Source: [Phormidium] sp. LEGE 05292
Lineage (GTDB): Bacteria; Cyanobacteriota; Cyanobacteriia; Cyanobacteriales; Aerosakkonemataceae
Reading direction: 5' to 3'
Assembly: GCF_015207735.1 (NCBI RefSeq)
Contig: NZ_JADEWG010000006.1
Location: 33,187-97,186 of the forward strand
Length of the DNA stretch: 64,000 nucleotides
The notes below the pieces were generated by a model. It saw nothing but the letters and a program-made list of their open reading frames with translations. It was not told the origin of the DNA and searched no databases. Position 1 is the first letter of the stretch, and each line of letters starts with the position of its first letter. A program made the translations under genes and the position numbers. Of this stretch, positions 1 through 9,724 are shown piece after piece.

Positions 1-2
1 TT

Positions 3-1241
3 GTTATGCCCGATGCGGATGCTGTAAAAGATCCTAGTCATTGGCTTCAATTGATGATGTCAGAGCGAGTAACTTTATGGAATTCGGTTCCTCAGATGAT
101 GGAAATGTTAATAGATTATGCAACAGGACAATCTGAGGCATTTCCTAACAGTTTGCGCTTGGCAATTTTGGGGGGTGATTGGCTTCCGGTTTCTCTGCCC
201 GATCGCATTCGTGCTTTAATTCCAAATATACAATTGCTCAGTATTGGTGGGCCGACAGAAACTACAATTTGGAATATTGGTTATCTAATTGAAAAAGTCG
301 ATCAAAATTGGAAAAGTATTCCTTACGGTCAACCAATGGCTAACTCAAAATACTATATTTTGAATGATGCTTTAGAAGAATGTCCAATTTGGGTTCCCGG
401 TCAAATGTATTGTTCTGGAGTGCAGTTGGCAAAAGGCTATTGGCGAAACCCGGAAAAAACTAGCGATAGTTTTATTTCTCATCCGCGCACGGGAGAACGA
501 CTTTATCGCACCGGAGATTTAGGTTGTTATCTACCAGATGGAAATATTCAATTTTTAGGAAGAGTAGACTTCCAAATTAAAATTCGGGGACATCGTATTG
601 AAGCTGGAGAAATTGAGGCAGCATTGATTCAACATCCTGCTATAAAAGCAGCCGTGGTGAATGCAAGCACAACCCAAAAAAGTCAAGAACGGTTAATTGC
701 TTATGTTGTTCCTGACTCAAAATTAGCACCGACAATTGAGGAGTTACGTAACTTTTTAAGTGGTAAATTACCAGAATATATGATGCCTTATGCTTTCATA
801 TTTTTGGAAAATTTGCCATTATCAGCTAACGGAAAAGTAGACCGCTTGGGACTTCCAAATCCAGAAGTTTTTTTGGAAGAATTAGAACGATCGTACATAG
901 CACCGCAAAATGATACCGAACAAACCATTGCTAACTTATGGCAAGAGGTTTTAAATCTCGAAAAAGTAGGGGTGAATAGTAACTTTTTTGAAATCGGAGG
1001 AAACTCATTATTAATTACAAAAATTTACAACAAAATTAGTCAAGTTTTTCCCGATCGTGTAACATACATATCATTGGTTGATTTATTTAAATATCCAACC
1101 ATTCGTTCTCTCGCCAAACACTTAAATCAATCTCAACAAAAAGCTTCATCCGATCAAAACAATTTAGAATTAGTCAATCAGGTAGCGGCAGGTAAAAACC
1201 GCATCAAACAAAGATTAAAACAATCCAAATTAGCTAATTAA
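3..1241 (+). CDS. NRPS C-terminal fragment: adenylation domain (C-terminal part) plus PCP; 5' end outside window
   Basis: The frame is open to the left edge, so the first ATG (base 6) is internal and the gene is 5'-partial. Visible A-domain core motifs include the YRTGD region, the GRVDFQIKIRGHRIE block and the NGKVDR lysine motif, followed by a carrier domain with the GGNSL phosphopantetheine serine. The fragment is closely similar to the A domain of the Cy-A-PCP protein at 9817. The specificity positions that remain in the window read N-I-G-I-I-W; the first three lie upstream, so no substrate is assigned. It should pass its aminoacyl or peptidyl chain to the PKS that follows. Confidence 0.93.
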   Translation, partial: VMPDADAVKDPSHWLQLMMSERVTLWNSVPQMMEMLIDYATGQSEAFPNSLRLAILGGDWLPVSLPDRIRALIPNIQLLSIGGPTETTIWNIGYLIEKVDQNWKSIPYGQPMANSKYYILNDALEECPIWVPGQMYCSGVQLAKGYWRNPEKTSDSFISHPRTGERLYRTGDLGCYLPDGNIQFLGRVDFQIKIRGHRIEAGEIEAALIQHPAIKAAVVNASTTQKSQERLIAYVVPDSKLAPTIEELRNFLSGKLPEYMMPYAFIFLENLPLSANGKVDRLGLPNPEVFLEELERSYIAPQNDTEQTIANLWQEVLNLEKVGVNSNFFEIGGNSLLITKIYNKISQVFPDRVTYISLVDLFKYPTIRSLAKHLNQSQQKASSDQNNLELVNQVAAGKNRIKQRLKQSKLAN

Positions 1242-1250
1242 TAATGCTGC

Positions 1251-1439
1251 GTAAAGGCGGGTTTTATTGTGAGATATTCTACTGTGAGTCCAAAATTATC
1301 TGCTAAACCCTGGGTAAGGGCGGGTTTTGTTATGAGATATTCTACTGTGAGTCCAAAATTATCTGCTAAACCCTGGGTAAGGGCGGGTTTTGTTGTGAAA
1401 TCTTCTGCTGTAAGTCCAAATTTATCTGCTAAACCCGCC
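1251..1439. repeat. Three tandem copies of a 63-bp unit
   Basis: Copies run 1251-1313, 1314-1376 and 1377-1439. Copies 1 and 2 are almost identical and copy 3 has diverged. The period is exactly 21 codons, so open frames run through the array on both strands; these are by-products of the period, with no recognisable protein. With the dispersed repeat that follows, this fills the 364-bp gap between the first NRPS gene and the first PKS gene. Confidence 0.9.
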
Positions 1440-1450
1440 CCTACAACTCC

Positions 1451-1530
1451 TAATACCAAATCCTGGTTAGTTACCGTTATCTTTTCCCTCTTTCCTCTGC
1501 GTTCTTTGCGTCTGGAGTGGTTCAATCATA
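1451..1530. repeat. Dispersed intergenic repeat, copy 1
   Basis: It begins with TAATACCAAATCCTGGTTAG and contains CTTTCCTCTGCG. A near-identical start and core recur at 13238-13310, and the core alone recurs at 9725-9767. Similar CCTCTGCG-type elements are a familiar class of cyanobacterial intergenic repeat. Function unknown. Confidence 0.7.
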
Positions 1531-1605
1531 AAAGGTATTTTTAACCCAGATTTAGTATAAAATTCCAAAATTTTTTCAAAGTAAACTAACCTTTTTTACA
1601 AAATC

Positions 1606-4600
1606 ATGTTTGAATCGAATGCAATGGAAGTAGCAATTATTGGTATTTCAGGGCGTTTTCCTGGTAGTAAAGACGTAGAAAGTTTTTGGGATAACTTAAT
1701 CAATGGATTAGAATTTATTTCGGTTTTTCCCGATCGGGATGGAGAAGACAAAGAATTAAAATCAGCAGGTTTATTAGAAGATATTGAGCTATTTGATGCT
1801 TCTTTTTTTGGTTTTAATCCCAGAGAAGCGGAAATTATGGACCCGCAACATCGCCTTTTTTTAGAGTGTGCTTGGGAAGCTTTAGAAAATGCGGGTTATG
1901 ATTCGGAAAGAGAAGAAAGACCGATCGGAGTTTATGCAGGAGTAGGAAGAAGCACATATTTGCTTTATAACCTGTTTCCTAATAAACTCAATGAAACTCT
2001 CGGATATTTTCCAATATTACTTGCTTCAGATAAAGATTACGTACCTACTCGCGTTTCCTATAAATTAAATCTTAAAGGGCCAAGTATTAGCGTCGGAACT
2101 GCTTGTTCGAGTTCCTTAGTTGCAGTTCATTTAGCTTATCAAAGTTTACTTAGTGGCGATTGCGATATCGCTTTGGCTGCTGGCGTATCAGTTAAAGCAC
2201 CTCAAAATGCAGCAACACTTTGCCCGGAAGGTATTTCTCCTGATGGTCGTTGTTTTGCTTTTGATGCTCGTGCAAATGGAACAATTGGTGGTAATGGTAT
2301 TGGTGTGGTTGTTCTCAAGCGACTTGAAGATGCGATCGCCGATCGAGATTACATTTATGCTGTTATTAAAGGTTCGGCAATTAATAATGATGGCGCTGTA
2401 AAAGTTAGCTACACTGCACCCAGCGAAGAAGCCCAAGCCAAAGTAATTCGATCGGCCCAAATTTTAGCAGAAGTCGAGCCGGAAACTATTACTTATGTAG
2501 AAACTCATGGAACAGGAACTTCTATGGGCGATCCGATCGAAATTGCTGGATTAAAACGCGCATTTTCTACTAATAAAAAAGGTTATTGTGCAATTGGTTC
2601 TGTAAAAACCAATATTGGGCATTTAGATGCAGCGGCGGGAATAGCTAGCTTGATTAAAACGGTTTTGGCGATCGAGCATAAATTACTGCCACCAAGCCTT
2701 AATTTTGAAACACCAAATCCTCAAATAGATTTTGAAAATAGTCCATTTTATGTTAACACCAAGCTCTCTGAATGGAAAATTAATGGCATACCTCGTCGTG
2801 CGGGAGTAAGTTCTTTTGGATTTGGGGGAACAAATGCTCACGTAATTTTAGAAGAAGCACCACAAATTGAGCGCTCGACAACCTCCCGTCCTTGGCAATT
2901 ATTAACATTATCCGCTAAAACTAATTCGGCTTTAGACACAGCAACTACTAATTTAGTCAAACATTTCAAGCAGCATTCTCAACTTAATTTGGCTGATGTT
3001 GCTTACACTTTACAAGTAGGTCGTCGAGAATTTGAACATCGACGGATAGTAGTTTGTAAAGATATTGAAGATGCTATAGCTGCATTGGAAGATCCCAAAC
3101 GAGTTTTCACCAATATTTCACAAACAAATGAGCGTCCTGTTGCCTTTATGTTCACTGGATTGGGAACTCATTATGTCAATATGGCTGGAGAATTGTACCA
3201 AGTCGAGCCAACATTTCAAAGTGCGATCGATCGCTGTTGCGAAATCCTCAAACCTTTAATTGGTTCAGATTTAAGAGATATACTTTATCCCGATCGTCAC
3301 CAAACTTCTAACTCGACTAAGCAGGAATCTCGATCGGGTTTCGATCTGCGAAAAATGTTAGGTCGCGATCGAGAAATTGCCGATGAAAATACTCAAAAAC
3401 TCAACCAAACTCGTTTCACCCAACCAGCTATTTTCGTCATTGAATACGCTTTAGCTCAGTTGTGGATATCTTGGGGAATTCGTCCGGCGGCGATGATTGG
3501 CTACAGCATTGGTGAATACGTTGCAGCTTGTTTAGCTGGAGTTTTGTCTCTTGAAGATGCGCTAACTTTAGTTGCTAAAAGAGCAGAAATGATTCAAGAA
3601 TTGCCGGGTGGTGCAATGTTAGCCGTACCTCTTTCGGAATTAGAAGTACGCCCTCTTTTAAACGAAAAGTTATCGTTATCAGCAATTAACGGGGCAAAAC
3701 TTTGTGTAATTGCTGGGGATGTAGAGGCGATCGATCGATTAGCTTCTCAACTCACTGAAAAAGGATTAGCTTGTCGGCGTTTGCAAACCTCTCACGCCTT
3801 TCATTCTCATCTCATGAAACTAATTGCCAAATCCTTCACAAAGTTGGTTAAAACTATTAATCTTAAACCCCCACAAATTCCTTATTTATCCAACGTTACT
3901 GGAACTTGGATTACAGAAAATCAAGCTACAGATCCGAATTATTGGACAGAACATTTGTGTCAACCAGTGTTATTTGCCAATGGAGTAAATGAGTTATGGA
4001 AACAACACAAACCGATTTTATTGGAAGTTGGCCCCGGACAAACATTAAGTAGTTTAGCATTACAATGTTTAGAAAGCGATCGAGTAACAGATAAAGTTAT
4101 CTTGTCTTCCCTTCGAGATGCTTATAATCAAACCTCAGATTTAAGCTTTTTACTTAATACTTTAGGTCAACTATGGCTATCAGGAATTAAGATAAATTGG
4201 TCGGGATTTTACAGTTACGAATCTCGTTATCGGACTCCATTGCCAACCTATCCTTTTGAGCGTCAGTATTACTGGGTTGAACCTTTTAAATCTGAACAAA
4301 CTGCATCAACAAAGCAAGTTTCTTTAGAGAAAAAACCGGATATAGCAGACTGGTTTTATATTCCAATTTGGAAAAAATCAATCCCACCAGTTCCCTTTAA
4401 AGCAGGTAATTTAGCTAAACAAAAGTCTTGTTGGTTATTGTTTGTTGATGACTGTAGCTTATCTTTTGAAATAGCTAAAAGAATAGAAACTGAAAATCAA
4501 GATGTTATTAGAGTGAGGGTGGGAGAACAATTTAGTAAACTCAGTGACAGGGAATATTTAATTAATCCTCGATCGCAAGATGATTATCATGCTTTACTTA

Positions 4601-6204
4601 AAAATCTTCAGGCTACAAATAAGTTGCCTAAAACTATAATTCATTCATGGACAATCAAACTGAGCAAAGAAGAACCAGAAGAAATCGATCTTTTTGCAGA
4701 AACTCAGAACTTAGGCTTTTATAGTTTGTTATTTCTTACTCAAGCGATCGTAAAACAAAATATTACAGATTCGCTAGAAATTTGGGTACTTTCCCAAGGT
4801 ATACACGGAATTGAAAGCACAGATATATTGCATCCAGAAAAAGCAACTTTGTTAGGGTTATGTAACGTCATCCCCCAGGAATATGCGAATATTACTTGCC
4901 GCAGTATTGATTTATTAATACCAGAACCAAATAGTCAGCAAGAAAAGAAACTAATCGACTATATTCTGACAGAAATATCTGCTCCATCTTCTGATTTAAC
5001 AATTGCTTATCGTGGCAATCATCGATGGCTGCAAGATTTTGAATCCATGAAATTAAATGATAGCAGTGTGCCTCAAATAAATTTGCGACAAGGTGGCGTA
5101 TATCTGATTACAGGTGGATTAGGAAAACTTGGACTAATGCTGGCTAAATATTTAGCTGAAAGTGTACAAGCTAAATTAGCATTAATAGGGCGATCGGGAT
5201 TGCCTAAAAAAGAAGAATGGGAACAATGGTTGGCGACTCATGATGAGTGCGATCGAATAAGTAATGCAATCAAGAAAGTTCAAGAATTAAAAGAATTAGG
5301 TGCTGAAGTTCTAGTCATTAGTGCTAACGTCGCTAATGAAGCTCAAATGCAAGCAGCGATTACTCAAATTGAGCAAAAATTTGGTACAATTAACGGCGTA
5401 ATTCACACTGCTGGAGCATCTGAAAAAGACTCCACTAAGTCAATTTTAGAAATAGGTTATGCTGAATGTGAATTACATTTTCAACCAAAAGTGCAGGGAG
5501 TATACACTTTAGAAAAAGTGTTGCAAGGAAGAGAACTTGATTATTGCGTTTTAATATCTTCTGTTTCCTCAATTTTGGGAGGATTAAGATTAGCTGCTTA
5601 CAGTTCAGCCAATATTTTTCTAGATGCTTTTGCTCACAAAAAAAATCAAGCTAATCACCATAATTGGTGCAGCACAAATTGGCTCTGGATTGACATACCA
5701 GAAGAAACTAACCAAGCTTTTCAGCGGATTTTGTCCCAAAGTACACTTTCTCAAGTTGTTATTTCACAAATTGATTTAAACGCCCAAATCAATAAGTGGA
5801 TTAAACGCCAAAAACCACAGGTAGATGAGCAAACAAATTCTGCATTCCACCCACGTTCAAACCTACGAAATTCTTACGTTGCCCCTAGTAATGAAATCGA
5901 GGTGATAATTGCTAACCTTTACCAACAATTTTTAGGAATTGAAAAAGTAGGTATTCATGATAACTTCTTTGAATTAGGTGGACATTCTTTAATTGCAACT
6001 CAGCTAATTTACCAAATTCGTAAAGACTTCCAGTTAGAAATTCCGGTAACTCTGTTATTAGAATCTCCTACTGTAGCAGAATGTGCTTTAGCTATTGAAA
6101 GAATTTTAATCGGTGAATTAGAAGAGTTAACTGAAGAAGAAGCTGAAGCTCTTGTATTAAATATTTCCAGTACTGGTGCTAAACATGATGGAATCGTGCG
6201 TTAA
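1606..6204 (+). CDS. Type I polyketide synthase, KS-AT-KR-ACP
   Basis: One extension module of the hybrid assembly line. KS spans about residues 5-430 with Cys167 in TACSSS, HGTGT and the NIGH histidine motif. AT spans about 500-830 and has Ser634, then a KR-type structural subdomain, KR at about 1160-1370 (GGLGKLG cofactor loop, YxxxN active site) and ACP with Ser1461 in GGHSL. There is no DH or ER, so the expected product is a beta-hydroxy unit. The AT is odd: the usual GQGxQ motif reads GLGTH, GHSxGE reads GYSIGE, and there is an extra stretch of about 28 residues before TQPAIF, while the HAFH specificity motif is kept. ATG at 1624 (MEVAIIG) is an alternative start. The extender cassette follows directly downstream. 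Confidence 0.95.
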   Translation: MFESNAMEVAIIGISGRFPGSKDVESFWDNLINGLEFISVFPDRDGEDKELKSAGLLEDIELFDASFFGFNPREAEIMDPQHRLFLECAWEALENAGYDSEREERPIGVYAGVGRSTYLLYNLFPNKLNETLGYFPILLASDKDYVPTRVSYKLNLKGPSISVGTACSSSLVAVHLAYQSLLSGDCDIALAAGVSVKAPQNAATLCPEGISPDGRCFAFDARANGTIGGNGIGVVVLKRLEDAIADRDYIYAVIKGSAINNDGAVKVSYTAPSEEAQAKVIRSAQILAEVEPETITYVETHGTGTSMGDPIEIAGLKRAFSTNKKGYCAIGSVKTNIGHLDAAAGIASLIKTVLAIEHKLLPPSLNFETPNPQIDFENSPFYVNTKLSEWKINGIPRRAGVSSFGFGGTNAHVILEEAPQIERSTTSRPWQLLTLSAKTNSALDTATTNLVKHFKQHSQLNLADVAYTLQVGRREFEHRRIVVCKDIEDAIAALEDPKRVFTNISQTNERPVAFMFTGLGTHYVNMAGELYQVEPTFQSAIDRCCEILKPLIGSDLRDILYPDRHQTSNSTKQESRSGFDLRKMLGRDREIADENTQKLNQTRFTQPAIFVIEYALAQLWISWGIRPAAMIGYSIGEYVAACLAGVLSLEDALTLVAKRAEMIQELPGGAMLAVPLSELEVRPLLNEKLSLSAINGAKLCVIAGDVEAIDRLASQLTEKGLACRRLQTSHAFHSHLMKLIAKSFTKLVKTINLKPPQIPYLSNVTGTWITENQATDPNYWTEHLCQPVLFANGVNELWKQHKPILLEVGPGQTLSSLALQCLESDRVTDKVILSSLRDAYNQTSDLSFLLNTLGQLWLSGIKINWSGFYSYESRYRTPLPTYPFERQYYWVEPFKSEQTASTKQVSLEKKPDIADWFYIPIWKKSIPPVPFKAGNLAKQKSCWLLFVDDCSLSFEIAKRIETENQDVIRVRVGEQFSKLSDREYLINPRSQDDYHALLKNLQATNKLPKTIIHSWTIKLSKEEPEEIDLFAETQNLGFYSLLFLTQAIVKQNITDSLEIWVLSQGIHGIESTDILHPEKATLLGLCNVIPQEYANITCRSIDLLIPEPNSQQEKKLIDYILTEISAPSSDLTIAYRGNHRWLQDFESMKLNDSSVPQINLRQGGVYLITGGLGKLGLMLAKYLAESVQAKLALIGRSGLPKKEEWEQWLATHDECDRISNAIKKVQELKELGAEVLVISANVANEAQMQAAITQIEQKFGTINGVIHTAGASEKDSTKSILEIGYAECELHFQPKVQGVYTLEKVLQGRELDYCVLISSVSSILGGLRLAAYSSANIFLDAFAHKKNQANHHNWCSTNWLWIDIPEETNQAFQRILSQSTLSQVVISQIDLNAQINKWIKRQKPQVDEQTNSAFHPRSNLRNSYVAPSNEIEVIIANLYQQFLGIEKVGIHDNFFELGGHSLIATQLIYQIRKDFQLEIPVTLLLESPTVAECALAIERILIGELEELTEEEAEALVLNISSTGAKHDGIVR

Positions 6205-6277
6205 GTTAACACTTTTGCGCCCTACAAATAGAGTTAGTAAAAGATAGCTAAAATTTATAAAAGAGGTAATTTTGAAA

Positions 6278-7132
6278 ATGGATATTCAAGTTGTTGGTGT
6301 TGTTGGAGCCGGGGTGATGGGCATTGGGGTAGCGCAAAATCTTGCCCAAACCGGACATCAAGTAATTCTTGTGGATATTGCCGATCGCATTTTAGAAAAA
6401 GCCAAACAAGAAATTGCTCAAAATATTCGTTTTCAAGGTTTTTTCAATAAAAGTGAGAAAATCGAAAATCCGAGCGAAATTTTATCTCGCATTAAATTTA
6501 CCACCGATTACCAATTCTTAGAATCGGCGGAATTTATTATTGAAAATACGACCGAAAAATGGGATATTAAAAAGGAGGTTTACGCTCAACTTGATGCTAT
6601 TTGCCCTCAAGAAACAATTTTTGCTGCTAACACATCTGCTATTCCTATTACTCGGATTGCTTCGGTAACTGAGCGATCGCCTAAAGTGATTGGGATTCAT
6701 TTTATGAACCCAGTACCTATAAAGTCAATGGTGGAAATTATTAGTGGGTATCACACTTCTCAAGAAACCATTGAAACGGTCAAAAAAGTGTTAACGCAAA
6801 TGGGTAAAGAAGGCATTTTAGTAAATGATTCACCCGGATTTGTTTCTAACCGAGTACTGATGTTAACAATTAATGAAGCAGTTTTTCTCTTACAAGATCG
6901 AGTTGCTTCAGCATCAGATGTGGATAGAATTTTTAAAGGTTGTTTTGGTCACAAAATGGGGCCATTAGAAACTGCTGATTTAATCGGATTAGATACAATT
7001 CTTTTTTCGATCGAAGTTCTTTACGAAAGCTTTAACGATAGTAAATACAGACCTTGCCCATTACTCAAAAAAATGGTAGATGCAGGGCTGTATGGTCGAA
7101 AAAGCGGGCAGGGTTTTTATGCTTACAAATGA
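6278..7132 (+). CDS. 3-hydroxyacyl-CoA dehydrogenase family protein (FkbK-like)
   Basis: A 284-residue soluble dehydrogenase of normal family length. The N terminus has a Rossmann GAGVMG loop for NAD(P), the middle has HFMNPVP, and the C-terminal helical domain ends at GRKSGQGFY. Its neighbours are an ACP, an acyl-CoA dehydrogenase and an FkbH-like protein. In characterised FkbH-K pathways this enzyme oxidises the C3 alcohol of glyceryl-ACP towards hydroxymalonyl-ACP, so I infer the same role here rather than fatty-acid degradation. An in-frame TTG at 6272 lies 5 nt after AAGAGG (6261-6266), the ATG at 6278 lies 11 nt after it; either could be the start. Confidence 0.9.
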   Translation: MDIQVVGVVGAGVMGIGVAQNLAQTGHQVILVDIADRILEKAKQEIAQNIRFQGFFNKSEKIENPSEILSRIKFTTDYQFLESAEFIIENTTEKWDIKKEVYAQLDAICPQETIFAANTSAIPITRIASVTERSPKVIGIHFMNPVPIKSMVEIISGYHTSQETIETVKKVLTQMGKEGILVNDSPGFVSNRVLMLTINEAVFLLQDRVASASDVDRIFKGCFGHKMGPLETADLIGLDTILFSIEVLYESFNDSKYRPCPLLKKMVDAGLYGRKSGQGFYAYK

Positions 7133-7172
7133 ATAGCTTAAATTTACGGTAATTAATTTGGGGTAATCCATC

Positions 7173-7424
7173 ATGAAAGCAGCTAAATCTAGAATCAAAA
7201 ACTTTCTTGCACAATATTTTGGCGATCGAGAATTACAAGATGATGAGAACATCTTTGCTCTTGGTTTTGTCAATTCCATGTTTGCTATGCAACTGGTTTT
7301 GTTTATAGAAAAAGAGTTTGAAATCACAATTGAGAATGAAGATCTCGATTTAGAAAACTTCAAGAGTATTAACGCTATGGTTAATTTACTCGATCGTAAA
7401 ACAACGGTAGTTGCAGGCAATTAA
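7173..7424 (+). CDS. Discrete acyl carrier protein of the extender-unit cassette (FkbJ-like)
   Basis: An 83-residue carrier protein with the phosphopantetheine attachment site at Ser35 in GFVNSMFAMQL. This VNS form replaces the common DSL and is what I expect in ACPs that carry glyceryl or hydroxymalonyl units. It sits 40 bp after the dehydrogenase and 28 bp before the acyl-CoA dehydrogenase, consistent with one operon. Inferred role: it carries the three-carbon unit loaded by the FkbH-like protein while the two dehydrogenases oxidise it, then donates it to a PKS AT. Confidence 0.9.
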   Translation: MKAAKSRIKNFLAQYFGDRELQDDENIFALGFVNSMFAMQLVLFIEKEFEITIENEDLDLENFKSINAMVNLLDRKTTVVAGN

Positions 7425-7452
7425 AATTAACCATCGACATTGAAGTGATACT

Positions 7453-8637
7453 ATGAATCTAGAATTAACTACTCAGCAAAAACAAGCTCAATCTGAATTT
7501 AAAGCTTTCGTAAATGAAGAAATTATTCCTCATGCCAACCAATACGATCGCCAAGAACACACCCCCAACGAACTGATTGAAAAATTAGCTCAAAAAGGGT
7601 ATTTAGGTGCTGCCTTACCTAAAGATAAAGGTGGCAGAGGCATGGATGCGATCGCATTTGGTCTTTTAAATGAAGAAATCGGACGAGGTTGTTCTTCATT
7701 GCGAAGTTTGCTGACAGTTCATAACATGGTATCTCAAGCTTTGCTTAAGTGGGGCAACAGATTTCAAAAAGAAAATTGGCTGCCTAAATTAGCATCAGGA
7801 GAAGTTATTGCTGCTTTTGCATTGAGCGAACCTAATGTAGGTAGCGATGCCAAAAGTATAGAAACAACTGCTACGCGAGCGGAAAATTTTTACATATTAA
7901 ATGGACAAAAAAAATGGATTACTTATGGACAAATAGCAGATGTGTTTTTAGTTTTTGCTCAAAATGAAGGTAAACCTACAGCATTCTTATTAGAAAAAAA
8001 TTCCCCTGGACTTACAATAAAGCCCATTTTTGGAATGCTAGGTACGCGAGCTTCGATGTTAGCAGAATTGCACCTAAATGGTTGTAAAATTCCCTTAGAA
8101 AATCTCGTTTGTAGACAGGGTTTTGGTTTTTCTCATGTAGCTTCATCTGCATTAGATTATGGAAGATACAGCGTAGCTTGGGGCTGTGTAGGCATTGCCC
8201 AAGCTTGTTTAGAAGCTTGCATTCAATATACAAATCAACGGCAGCAGTTTGGGGTTTATCTAAAAGAACATCAATTAATTCAACAAATGATCGCGGAGAT
8301 GTTGGTGAACATCAAAGCATCAAGATTACTATGTTATCAAGCTGGCTACCTCAGAGATAATGGCGATCCTAAATCAATTATGGAAACTTCAATTGCCAAA
8401 TATTTTGCTTCTATAACAGCAACTAAAACGGCAAATAAAGCAGTACAAATTCATGGTGCTAATGGTTGCAGTAGTGAATATTCAGTTCAACGATATTTAC
8501 GAGATGCAAAAATCATGGAAATTATCGAAGGCAGCAATCAAATTCAACAAATAACCATCGCTGAGTATGGTTATCAAGAGTATTTATTTTCACCCAATCT
8601 TCCAGTGATATCTCAAGAATTAACAGCAAGGATTTAA
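7453..8637 (+). CDS. Acyl-CoA dehydrogenase family protein (FkbI-like)
   Basis: 394 residues, full length for the flavin-dependent acyl-CoA dehydrogenase family. The N-terminal helical domain is followed by the FALSEPNVGSD flavin/substrate loop and WITYGQ; the C-terminal domain contains QIHGANG and an IIEGSNQIQ block close to the end. In the FkbH-type pathway this enzyme oxidises the C3 position of the ACP-bound three-carbon unit. Context (ACP 28 bp upstream, FkbH-like gene 3 bp downstream) supports this role over beta-oxidation. Confidence 0.92.
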   Translation: MNLELTTQQKQAQSEFKAFVNEEIIPHANQYDRQEHTPNELIEKLAQKGYLGAALPKDKGGRGMDAIAFGLLNEEIGRGCSSLRSLLTVHNMVSQALLKWGNRFQKENWLPKLASGEVIAAFALSEPNVGSDAKSIETTATRAENFYILNGQKKWITYGQIADVFLVFAQNEGKPTAFLLEKNSPGLTIKPIFGMLGTRASMLAELHLNGCKIPLENLVCRQGFGFSHVASSALDYGRYSVAWGCVGIAQACLEACIQYTNQRQQFGVYLKEHQLIQQMIAEMLVNIKASRLLCYQAGYLRDNGDPKSIMETSIAKYFASITATKTANKAVQIHGANGCSSEYSVQRYLRDAKIMEIIEGSNQIQQITIAEYGYQEYLFSPNLPVISQELTARI

Positions 8638-8640
8638 AAA

Positions 8641-9720
8641 ATGATAAATTTAAATTCGGAGAAATTAGCAACCAAATCAGCTAACCAAAAAACAATTAAA
8701 TGTGTAGTTTGGGACTTAGATAACACTTTATGGAATGGCGTGTTATTAGAAGACGATCGCATTGAATTAAAACCCAATGTGTTGAGCATCGTTAAAACTT
8801 TGGACAATCGAGGAATCCTTCAATCTATTGCCAGCAAAAATGACTACGATCGAGCAATGGCTAAACTAGAAGAATTGGGCTTACATGACTACTTTTTGTA
8901 TCCCCAAATTAATTGGAATTCTAAAGTTTCCTCAATCCAAGAAATTGCTAAATTAATTAACATTGGTATAAATGCGATCGCCTTTATTGACGATCAGCCA
9001 TTTGAGTTAGAAGAAGTTAACTTTTCACTACCTAAAGTGTTCTGTATTAACGCCGCTTTTCTAGAAAAACTGCTTGATATGCCAGAAATGAATCCTATTT
9101 TTATTACAGAGGATTCAAAAAATAGAAGATTGATGTATATTGGTGATATACAACGTCAAAAATTAGAATCAGAATTTGTTGGTTCCAAAGAAGAATTCTT
9201 AGCCACACTTAAAATGCACTTTACTATTTCTTTGGCTCAAGAAGAAGATTTGCAACGAGCCGAAGAATTAACAACACGCACGAACCAACTCAACACAACT
9301 GGCTATACTTATTCATACGATGAACTCAATCAATTTAGACAATCAAATAATCACAAACTACTAATCGCCAGCTTATCAGATAAATATGGAAGCTATGGAA
9401 AAATCGGACTAGCTCTTGTTGAATGTCAACAAAATATTTGGACAATCAAATTATTGTTAATGTCTTGTCGAGTTATGTCTAGAGGTGTCGGTGCAATTAT
9501 GCTTAACTACATAATGAAACTGGCAAAAGAAAATAACGTTCGTTTGTGTGCCGAATTCGTTTTTAATAATCGAAATCGCATGATGTATATAGCTTATAAA
9601 TTTGCCGGATTTAAAGAAATTGATAAAAAATACGAACTATCTCTTCTAGAAAACGACCTCAAATCAATACAGCCTTACCCCAAATATATACAAATACAAA
9701 TAATCCTAAATCCCACTTAA
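8641..9720 (+). CDS. FkbH-like HAD-superfamily glyceryl transferase/phosphatase
   Basis: 359 residues: N-terminal HAD fold with DxDxT at Asp25-Leu-Asp27 (WDLDNTLWNG) and a distal acidic motif near FIDDQPFE, then a C-terminal GNAT-like region. FkbH proteins take 1,3-bisphosphoglycerate, dephosphorylate it and load the glyceryl unit on a dedicated ACP. This is the diagnostic gene of the methoxymalonyl/hydroxymalonyl pathway. It starts 3 bp after the preceding stop. No FkbG-type O-methyltransferase is fused or adjacent; the nearest methyltransferase is 21 kb downstream, so the extender may be hydroxymalonyl unless that enzyme methylates it. Confidence 0.93.
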   Translation: MINLNSEKLATKSANQKTIKCVVWDLDNTLWNGVLLEDDRIELKPNVLSIVKTLDNRGILQSIASKNDYDRAMAKLEELGLHDYFLYPQINWNSKVSSIQEIAKLINIGINAIAFIDDQPFELEEVNFSLPKVFCINAAFLEKLLDMPEMNPIFITEDSKNRRLMYIGDIQRQKLESEFVGSKEEFLATLKMHFTISLAQEEDLQRAEELTTRTNQLNTTGYTYSYDELNQFRQSNNHKLLIASLSDKYGSYGKIGLALVECQQNIWTIKLLLMSCRVMSRGVGAIMLNYIMKLAKENNVRLCAEFVFNNRNRMMYIAYKFAGFKEIDKKYELSLLENDLKSIQPYPKYIQIQIILNPT

Positions 9721-9724
9721 TTTT

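Noticed and set aside
1238..1544. Overlapping open frames on both strands with repeated peptide units
   Set aside because: They exist only because the 63-bp tandem repeat is a multiple of three; no ribosome site or known domain.
8641..9720. FkbH-like gene as a plain HAD phosphatase
   Set aside because: GNAT-like C-terminal part and ACP/dehydrogenase neighbours fit FkbH instead.
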